Assembly: GCA_028688235.1 (NCBI GenBank)
Contig: JAQTYP010000254.1
Coordinates: forward strand, 1-5,674
DNA length: 5,674 nucleotides
Direction of reading: 5' to 3'
DNA from: Methylomonas sp.
GTDB lineage: Bacteria > Pseudomonadota > Gammaproteobacteria > Methylococcales > Methylomonadaceae
Shown here one piece after another: positions 1 to 5,050 of the stretch; within the stretch, counting starts at the first letter, position 1; each line of letters begins with the position of its first letter. A program made the position numbers and the translations under genes. The notes below the pieces were generated by a model. It saw only the letters and a list, made by a program, of their open reading frames with translations, was not told the origin of the DNA and searched no databases.

Positions 1-1016
1 AAGCGCTCGTCTTGGGCGGCCATGTCGCACAGCCAGCGGCCGAACACCTCGGTGTAGGTCGGATGCGGCGACGGTGCGGCCTTGGGTAGAAAATCCTTGG
101 TCGGATCGAAGGCCGGCACGCCGTGATAGGCCAAAGGATCTTTCTCTGCCGGCGCGTAGCCCTTGCCTTTCTTGGTGACCACGTGCAGGAACACGGGGCC
201 TGTCAAATCCTTTAAATTCTCCAGCGTCGAGACCAGCATATCCACATCGTGGCCGTCGATGGGGCCGAAATAATTGAAGCCTAATTCCTCGAACAAGGTG
301 CCCGGCACTATCATGCCTTTGACGTGTTCCTCGGTCTTACGGGCAATCTCCCAGACCGAAGGCATCTTCGCCAAAGCCTTCTTGCTTTCCTGGCGCACCG
401 AGGAATAAAACTTGCTGGACAACACCTTGGTCAGATAATTATTCATCGCCCCGACCGGCGGCGAGATCGACATGTCGTTGTCGTTCAAAATGACCAGCAG
501 ATTGGCATTCACGTCGCCGGCATGGTTCATCGCCTCATAGGCCATGCCGCCGGTGATCGAACCGTCGCCGATGATGGCGACCATCTTCTTGTCTTCGCCG
601 CGTAATTGCGAATCAATGGCCATGCCCAGCGCCGCGCTGATAGAGGTGCTGGAATGGCCGACCCCGAAGGCGTCGTATTCGCTCTCGTCCCGCGCCGGAA
701 AGGCTGACACCCCGCCCAAAGTGCGTATGGTCGGCATGCGTTCCTTGCGCCCGGTCAGGATCTTATGCGGATAAGCCTGATGTCCCACGTCCCAAACCAA
801 CTGATCGACCGGGGTGTTATAGACGTAATGCAAGGCCACTGTCAGCTCCACGGTGCCTAGCCCTGCAGAGAAGTGGCCGCCGGAGATGCTGACCGTGTGG
901 GTCAGGTAGGCGCGTACTTCGTCGGCCAATTGCTTGAGCTGAGTCTTGCTTAATAGGCGAATGTCGGCCGGACTATGAATTGAATTGAGTAAGGGGAAGT
1001 TTTTGGAAAGAGCCAT
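1..1016 (-). CDS. dxs: 1-deoxy-D-xylulose-5-phosphate synthase, N-terminal part (cut by left edge)
   Basis: Dxs condenses pyruvate and glyceraldehyde 3-phosphate, using thiamine diphosphate (TPP), to 1-deoxy-D-xylulose 5-phosphate. This is the first step of the MEP isoprenoid pathway and also feeds thiamine and pyridoxal synthesis; the enzyme is cytosolic. The frame is open from the ATG at 1016 to the left edge: 338 of the family's usual roughly 620-640 residues. Visible are SGGHFSAGLGTVELT (45-59, with active-site His48), WDVGHQAYPHKILTGR (75-90), the TPP/Mg motif GDGSITGG (150-157) ending in NDNDMS (178-183), GFNYFGPIDGHD (246-257) and KGKGYAPAEKDP (283-294), followed by His298. The second, pyrimidine-binding domain begins near TYTEVFGRW (320-328) and is cut off. 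It lies 36 nt after ispA, presumably in one xseB-ispA-dxs operon. The common family spelling GGHFASGLG is GGHFSAGLG here, a conservative change. Identity is very secure; the only incompleteness is the window edge. Confidence 0.98.
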   Translation of the reverse strand, partial: MALSKNFPLLNSIHSPADIRLLSKTQLKQLADEVRAYLTHTVSISGGHFSAGLGTVELTVALHYVYNTPVDQLVWDVGHQAYPHKILTGRKERMPTIRTLGGVSAFPARDESEYDAFGVGHSSTSISAALGMAIDSQLRGEDKKMVAIIGDGSITGGMAYEAMNHAGDVNANLLVILNDNDMSISPPVGAMNNYLTKVLSSKFYSSVRQESKKALAKMPSVWEIARKTEEHVKGMIVPGTLFEELGFNYFGPIDGHDVDMLVSTLENLKDLTGPVFLHVVTKKGKGYAPAEKDPLAYHGVPAFDPTKDFLPKAAPSPHPTYTEVFGRWLCDMAAQDER

Positions 1017-1027
1017 GTCGTTATAAA

Positions 1028-1033
1028 TTCCTT
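1028..1033 (-). promoter_or_regulatory. Probable ribosome binding site of dxs
   Basis: On the minus strand AAGGAA lies 11 nt before the dxs ATG, in the short ispA-dxs gap. The match to the Shine-Dalgarno core is good but the spacing is longer than the usual 5-9 nt, and the stretch between them is A/T-rich. It supports the ATG at 1016, which also gives an N-terminus of normal family length. The motif adjoins the direct repeat at 1031-1055. Confidence 0.55.
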
Positions 1034-1055
1034 GTAATCATCGGGCTTGTAATCA
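1031..1055. repeat. Perfect 10-bp direct repeat, 15-bp period, across the ispA stop codon
   Basis: CTTGTAATCA occurs at 1031-1040 and again at 1046-1055, separated by TCGGG. On the minus strand each copy begins with TGA: the upstream copy supplies the ispA stop codon (1055-1053), and the downstream copy places a second TGA exactly five codons later in the same frame (1040-1038). It looks like a small duplication or chance repeat. No family of repeats is recognised. Confidence 0.8.
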
Positions 1056-1946
1056 GTGGCTGCGCTCGATGATGTAAAGCGATAATTCGCGCAATAAGTC
1101 GGCTTCGTCGCCGAAGCCTGCCAAACTTTCGACCGCCTGCTCATGTAATTCCTGGGCTTTTTGCTTGGCGCCGGCCATACCCAGCAAGGCCGGATAAGTC
1201 GGTTTGTCGTTATCCATGTCCTTGCCCTGGGTTTTGCCCAGGGTTTCCGTGTCGCTTTCTATATCCAGGATATCGTCCTTGACCTGAAACGACAGGCCTA
1301 TGCATTTGGCATAATGGTCCAGTTTTTTGGCGACGTCGGCATCGAGGTCGGGCTTGGACAACGCGGCCAGATTGACGCTGGCGCGGATCAATGCGCCGGT
1401 TTTGTGGATGTGCATGTTTTCCAGTTCCGGCAGCGTCAGTTTTCGGCCGACGGAGCCGAGATCTATGGCTTGTCCGCCTACCATGCCTTGCGAACCGCTG
1501 GCCCGGGTCAGCGTACTGATCATTTTCAATCTAGCATCCGGGCCGACTTGGATAGACGGGTCGTTGGCCAATATCTCGAAAGCCATGGCTTGCAATGCGT
1601 CACCGGCTAAAATAGCGGTGGCTTCGTCGTAAGCTTTATGACAAGTCGGTTTGCCGCGGCGCAGGTCGTCGTTGTCCATGGCCGGCAAATCGTCGTGTAT
1701 CAATGAATAAACGTGTATGCATTCCACCGCGCAGGCGGGTGCATCGAGGACGTCTTCGTTCAAACCCAGGGCCAGGCCGGTGGCGTAAGTCAGCATGGGG
1801 CGCATGCGCTTGCCGCCGTTCATCGTGCTGTAGCGCATGGCTTCATGTAAGGTCTGCGGCAGAATGTTTTCTGCGGGCAGGCGGGCGTCCAATGCGCGTT
1901 CGACCCGGTTTTGGCTGGCGGTCAGGTAGGCTTTTAGTTTACTCAT
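1053..1946 (-). CDS. ispA: Farnesyl diphosphate synthase (short-chain trans-prenyltransferase)
   Basis: IspA joins DMAPP with two IPP units to give geranyl and then farnesyl diphosphate, the precursor of octaprenyl and undecaprenyl chains and of squalene-derived hopanoids and carotenoids. The 297 residues match the usual length. Seen: GGKRMRP (44-50, substrate binding), the first Asp-rich motif DDLPAMD (85-91) with the two-residue insert typical of bacterial type FPP synthase, Tyr80-Ser81 just before it as in E. coli IspA, RRGKPTCHK (96-104), GGQAIDL (157-163), HKTGALI (181-187) and the second Asp-rich motif DDILD (224-228). The insert and the Tyr at -5 favour a C15 product over a geranylgeranyl (C20) one, though chain length cannot be proved by eye. 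The ATG at 1946 lies within the end of xseB (overlap ATGAGTAA, 8 nt), so translation is probably coupled; a GGAG at 1957-1960 lies 10 nt upstream. It is followed by dxs. Confidence 0.97.
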   Translation of the reverse strand: MSKLKAYLTASQNRVERALDARLPAENILPQTLHEAMRYSTMNGGKRMRPMLTYATGLALGLNEDVLDAPACAVECIHVYSLIHDDLPAMDNDDLRRGKPTCHKAYDEATAILAGDALQAMAFEILANDPSIQVGPDARLKMISTLTRASGSQGMVGGQAIDLGSVGRKLTLPELENMHIHKTGALIRASVNLAALSKPDLDADVAKKLDHYAKCIGLSFQVKDDILDIESDTETLGKTQGKDMDNDKPTYPALLGMAGAKQKAQELHEQAVESLAGFGDEADLLRELSLYIIERSH

Positions 1947-2172
1947 CGTTAAAGGGCTCCAGGCTTTGTTGGCCGTTTTTTTCCAACAGGATTTGTACTT
2001 TTTGCTCGGCTTCCTGCAGGGCTTGCTGGCAGGTGCGAGTCAGTTTGATGCCGCGTTCGAAGGATTTCAGGGATTCTTCCAACGAGATGTCGCCGCGTTC
2101 CATTTGCTCGACCAGCTTCTCTAATTCTTCCATCGCCTCTTCAAATTGAGATGCGCTTTTTCTTCTCGACAT
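1939..2172 (-). CDS. xseB: Exodeoxyribonuclease VII small subunit
   Basis: XseB binds several-fold to the XseA catalytic subunit to form exonuclease VII, which degrades single-stranded DNA to oligonucleotides from both ends in repair. The 77 residues fit the family (about 70-85). The FEEAMEELEKLVEQMERGD block (10-28), SLEESLKSFERGIKL (30-44) and QALQEAEQKVQILLEKNG (50-67) reproduce the helical hairpin of the family and give a heptad-like, charged pattern. The start is fixed by an in-frame TGA 12 nt upstream of the ATG at 2172, with no other usual start between; no strong Shine-Dalgarno sequence is visible before it. xseA is not in the window, which is normal because it usually lies elsewhere. 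It is the first gene of the xseB-ispA-dxs operon, and its end overlaps ispA. Confidence 0.96.
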   Translation of the reverse strand: MSRRKSASQFEEAMEELEKLVEQMERGDISLEESLKSFERGIKLTRTCQQALQEAEQKVQILLEKNGQQSLEPFNDE

Positions 2173-2188
2173 ATAATGGGTGTATCAG

Positions 2189-2207
2189 TGCTCAGAAAGA
2201 CCGAGCA
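2189..2207. repeat. Short inverted repeat in the divergent xseB/parE spacer
   Basis: TGCTC (2189-2193) and GAGCA (2203-2207) are exact reverse complements around a 9-nt loop; widening to 7-bp arms gives six matches of seven. It lies where leftward transcription would begin, directly beside the minus-strand TATAAT. It could be an operator half-site pair or a small 5' stem, but five exact pairs in a short spacer can arise by chance. No known regulator site is recognised. Confidence 0.35.
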
Positions 2208-2236
2208 TTATAGTATGAATCGACAGCCAATGATGA
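2207..2236 (-). promoter_or_regulatory. Candidate sigma-70 promoter for xseB-ispA-dxs
   Basis: Reading leftward, TATAAT (2212-2207) is a perfect -10 hexamer. At an 18-nt spacing the best -35 is TCATCA (2236-2231), only three of six matches to TTGACA, and there is no extended -10 TG. Transcription would start near 2200, giving a leader of about 28 nt before the xseB ATG. The perfect -10 in the only spacer upstream of the operon makes it plausible; the poor -35 suggests either weak or activator-assisted use. Confidence 0.45.
2209..2214 (+). promoter_or_regulatory. Possible -10 element for parE
   Basis: TATAGT, five of six matches to TATAAT, lies 28 nt before the parE ATG and would place a start near 2221 with a leader of about 22 nt. 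No convincing -35 is found 16-18 nt upstream. The hexamer overlaps the minus-strand TATAAT by four bases, so the two promoters, if both real, could hardly be occupied at once. Confidence 0.3.
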
Positions 2237-2242
2237 GTAACA

Positions 2243-4132
2243 ATGACCAACGAATATAACGCCGCCGCGATAGAGGTGTTGAGCGGCCTGGATCCTGTGC
2301 GTAAACGCCCCGGCATGTACACCGATACCACCCGTCCCAATCACCTGGTACAGGAGGTGGTCGACAACAGCGTGGACGAGGCGCTGGCCGGCCACGCCAA
2401 AAGCATAGAAGTCACCCTGTATAAAGACGGCTCGGTCAAGGTGGTCGACGACGGCCGCGGCATGCCGGTCGACATTCATCCGGAGCAGGGCATTCCCGGT
2501 GTCGAAGTGATCCTGACCCAGTTGCACGCCGGCGGCAAGTTCTCCAACAAGAATTATCAATTCTCCGGCGGTCTGCACGGGGTGGGCGTATCGGTAGTCA
2601 ACGCCTTGTCCGAAAAACTGCTGGTGGAGATCAAGCGCGGCGGAGGGGTATATCAGATGGAGTTCGCCGGCGGTGAGAAAGCCAGCGAATTGCAGCAAAT
2701 CAATACCGTCGGCAAGAACAACACCGGCACCAGCGTACATTTTTGGCCGGATGGCAAATATTTCGACTCCAATCGGGTATCGGTATCCAAGCTGAAACAT
2801 GTTCTGAGGGCCAAGGCGGTCTTGTGTCCGGGCCTGAAAATCACGCTGAATTCCGAGCTCAGCGACGAAAAATTCGAATGGTGCTATCAAAACGGCCTGC
2901 AGGAATATCTGCTGGATAGGGTAGGAGACGTAGAAATTTTTCCGCAGCAGCCCTTCATGGCGAATATGGTTGCCAGCAACGAAGCGGTGGAGTGGGGTAT
3001 AGTATGGACTCAGGATAGCTTGCCGGAAACCATCGCCGAAAGTTACGTCAATCTGGTGCCGACCGCCCAGGGCGGTACTCACGTCAACGGCCTGCGCGCG
3101 GGTTTGACGGAGGCGATGCGCGAATTTTGCGATTTCCGCAATCTGCTGCCTCGCGGGGTCAAGATCGCGCCGGAAGACGTTTGGGAAAGCTGCCACTTCG
3201 TGTTGTCGGTGAAGCTGGAAGACCCGCAATTTTCCGGTCAGACCAAGGAAAGACTGAGTTCGCGCGAATGCGTGACCTTCGTGTCCGGCGTCGCCAAGGA
3301 TACTTTCAGTCTGTGGTTGAACCAGCATCCGCAGGAAGGCGAGAAAATCGCCGAGATCATCCTGGCCAGCGCTCAGAAGCGGCTGAAAGCCGGCAAGAAA
3401 ATCATCCGCAAAAAGATCACCAGCGGCCCGGCCTTGCCCGGCAAGCTGGCCGATTGCTCGGCCCAGGATATCAGTCGTACCGAACTGTTTCTGGTCGAGG
3501 GTGATTCGGCCGGCGGTTCGGCCAAGCAGGCGAGAGACCGCGAATTCCAGGCCATCATGCCTTTGCGCGGAAAAATCTTGAATACCTGGGAAGTGGACTC
3601 CGGCGAAGTGATGGCTTCGCAAGAGGTGCACGACATCGCGGTGGCATTGGGCATAGAGCCCGACAGCGAGGATTTGCAAAACCTGCGCTACGGCAAGATC
3701 TGCATCTTGGCCGATGCCGACTCGGACGGCAATCATATCGCGACCTTGATATGTGCGCTGTTTTTCCGCCACTTCAAGGCCCTGGTCAGGGCCGGCCATG
3801 TGTTCGTGGCGATGCCGCCGCTGTACCGGATTGACGTGGGCAAGAAGGTGTTTTACGCGCTGGACGAGCAGGAAAGACAGGGCGTGCTGAATCTGATCGA
3901 AGCCGAAAAACTGACCGGCAAAATCAATATCCAGCGCTTCAAAGGCTTGGGCGAGATGAATCCTCCGCAGCTTAGGGAAACCACGATGAACCCCGATACC
4001 CGGCGGCTGGTGCAATTGACCATAGAAGAAAACGACGAAACCTTCGAGCGCATGGACTTGTTGTTGGCGAAAAAACGCGCCGCCGATCGCAAGAGCTGGT
4101 TGGAAGATAAGGGTAATTTGGCGGAAATATAA
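2243..4132 (+). CDS. parE: DNA topoisomerase IV subunit B
   Basis: ParE is the ATPase and TOPRIM half of topoisomerase IV; with ParC (not here) it decatenates daughter chromosomes and relaxes supercoils. At 629 residues it matches E. coli ParE (630) and lacks the large insert of gammaproteobacterial GyrB. Order seen: GHKL ATPase domain with Asn42 (VVDNSVDEA, Mg/ATP), Asp69 in DDGRGMP (69-75) and the ATP lid GGLHGVGVSVVNAL (109-122); transducer domain with catalytic-loop Lys335 in QTKERLSS; TOPRIM domain with EGDSAGGSAKQARDRE (Glu419 onward), PLRGKILNTWEV and the metal-binding DADSDG (491-496); C-terminal RFKGLGEMNP and the tail ending KGNLAEI. Start: this ATG gives the family N-terminus (MTNEYNAAAIEVL); nearby upstream ATGs are out of frame and the Shine-Dalgarno is weak. 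It is divergent from xseB; the cvfB-like gene follows after 21 nt. Oddities: no TTA, CTA or TCA codon up to about 4015, and Asn497 after DADSDG where E. coli has Leu. Confidence 0.98.
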   Translation: MTNEYNAAAIEVLSGLDPVRKRPGMYTDTTRPNHLVQEVVDNSVDEALAGHAKSIEVTLYKDGSVKVVDDGRGMPVDIHPEQGIPGVEVILTQLHAGGKFSNKNYQFSGGLHGVGVSVVNALSEKLLVEIKRGGGVYQMEFAGGEKASELQQINTVGKNNTGTSVHFWPDGKYFDSNRVSVSKLKHVLRAKAVLCPGLKITLNSELSDEKFEWCYQNGLQEYLLDRVGDVEIFPQQPFMANMVASNEAVEWGIVWTQDSLPETIAESYVNLVPTAQGGTHVNGLRAGLTEAMREFCDFRNLLPRGVKIAPEDVWESCHFVLSVKLEDPQFSGQTKERLSSRECVTFVSGVAKDTFSLWLNQHPQEGEKIAEIILASAQKRLKAGKKIIRKKITSGPALPGKLADCSAQDISRTELFLVEGDSAGGSAKQARDREFQAIMPLRGKILNTWEVDSGEVMASQEVHDIAVALGIEPDSEDLQNLRYGKICILADADSDGNHIATLICALFFRHFKALVRAGHVFVAMPPLYRIDVGKKVFYALDEQERQGVLNLIEAEKLTGKINIQRFKGLGEMNPPQLRETTMNPDTRRLVQLTIEENDETFERMDLLLAKKRAADRKSWLEDKGNLAEI

Positions 4133-4142
4133 TTGGGTACGC

Positions 4143-4148
4143 GGAGAG
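4143..4148 (+). promoter_or_regulatory. Ribosome binding site deciding the cvfB start
   Basis: GGAGAG lies 5 nt before the ATG at 4154. The same frame is open back to a TTG at 4133 directly after the parE stop, but that codon has no Shine-Dalgarno sequence of its own beyond parE coding sequence and would add seven residues (GTRRVD-type) not expected in the family. The ATG is therefore preferred. Confidence 0.75.
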
Positions 4149-4153
4149 TCGAT

Positions 4154-4981
4154 ATGTTGGAGCTGGGCAAATTCAATACCTTATCCGTCAGCGAGCTACG
4201 CGACGGTCAGTTATTTTTCGACGGCGGCGAGATGGGCGAAATTGCGCTGGCGGATAAGGCGACCGGCCAGGTAGGGGATAGTCTTAGGGTGTTTGTTTAT
4301 ATAGACGGCAAGAACCAGATCGTCGCTACCACTCAAACTCCCAGGGCGCAGGTCGACGAAGTGGCCTGGCTGAAGGTGGTATCGCTGAGCCATGCCGGTG
4401 CTTTCCTGGATTGGGGCTTGCCTAAGGATTTGCTGTTACCGTTCAGTGAACAGAAAGGTAAATTGGTCGAGGGACGAAACGTTCTGGTGCGATTGTTTCT
4501 GGATGAGCACAATCGCATCGCGGCCTCGATGTTATTGGACGACTTCATTCAAGATGAGGCTTTCTATTACAAGGACGGACAAGCGGTGGATTTGATCGTT
4601 GCCGATTTCACCGAGTTGGGTTTCAAAGTCGTGGTCGATCATAAATATTGGGGCGTGCTGTATAAAAACGAGGTATTTCAGCCGCTGAAACGGGGGCAGA
4701 AGCTTAAGGGCTTCGTCAAGAAAGTGCGTCCGGACAGGCGATTGGACGTAATCCTGAGTCTGGAAAAATACGGTGTAAGGGTGGATGGCACCGCCGAAAA
4801 GATTTTGTCGACGCTGGAAAAACACGGCGGCTACGTCGCGTTGACCGACAAAAGTCCGCCCGAAGTGATTTACGATACCTTTGCGGTCAGCAAGAAGGTG
4901 TTCAAGCAAGCGATAGGCGGCTTATACAAACAGCGCAGGATAGTGATAGAAGATAATGGCATTCGTTTGGCCGCCAAGTAA
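4154..4981 (+). CDS. cvfB: CvfB-family S1-like RNA-binding protein with C-terminal winged helix
   Basis: The 275 residues show the CvfB/YitL layout: repeated S1-like OB folds followed by a winged helix. The first S1-like unit covers about 1-60, the second about 66-128 with the hallmark WGLPKDLLLPFSEQ (87-100) and LDEHNRIAAS (116-125), the third about 144-205 with GFKVVVDHKYWGVLYKNEVF (156-175), then LKGFVKKVRPDRRLDVIL. The C-terminal part (about 212-275) has SPPEVIYDTF and SKKVFKQAIGGLYKQRRI, the family's winged-helix signature. CvfB was first described as a conserved virulence factor of Staphylococcus aureus and binds RNA; its molecular role in gammaproteobacteria is not established. It is a soluble protein, with no signal peptide or membrane segment. 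It follows parE by 21 nt and is probably cotranscribed. Unlike parE it uses TTA Leu codons (at least five) and a CTA. The family call is strong; the symbol is by homology and no specific target can be named. Confidence 0.88.
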   Translation: MLELGKFNTLSVSELRDGQLFFDGGEMGEIALADKATGQVGDSLRVFVYIDGKNQIVATTQTPRAQVDEVAWLKVVSLSHAGAFLDWGLPKDLLLPFSEQKGKLVEGRNVLVRLFLDEHNRIAASMLLDDFIQDEAFYYKDGQAVDLIVADFTELGFKVVVDHKYWGVLYKNEVFQPLKRGQKLKGFVKKVRPDRRLDVILSLEKYGVRVDGTAEKILSTLEKHGGYVALTDKSPPEVIYDTFAVSKKVFKQAIGGLYKQRRIVIEDNGIRLAAK

Positions 4982-5050
4982 TTTCGAGATCGGCGTGCGG
5001 ACGGCAACGAAACCATCTGGGGGAATCGGTAGCGGGATATTCGGGAAGGT

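Noticed and set aside
324..774. Plus-strand open frames of 76-93 codons inside dxs
   Set aside because: They lie antisense to strongly conserved dxs coding sequence, have no ribosome binding site and no recognisable protein.
1161..2149. Plus-strand open frames of 101-149 codons opposite ispA and xseB
   Set aside because: Arg/Cys/Ser-rich or otherwise low-likelihood composition opposite well-conserved genes; shadows of GC-rich coding sequence.
2192..4015. A 607-codon open frame on the minus strand opposite parE
   Set aside because: It begins with TTG, lies in register with parE codons and is explained by absent TTA/CTA/TCA codons there. Its His/Gln/Gly-rich composition matches no family, while parE on the other strand has every expected motif.
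4133..4153. TTG at 4133 as the start of the cvfB-like gene
   Set aside because: It directly follows the parE stop without its own ribosome binding site; ATG 4154 has GGAGAG at good spacing and gives the normal family N-terminus.
4982..5050. Rho-independent terminator between cvfB and moxR
   Set aside because: No GC-rich hairpin followed by a T run could be found in the 69 nt, so no terminator is called.
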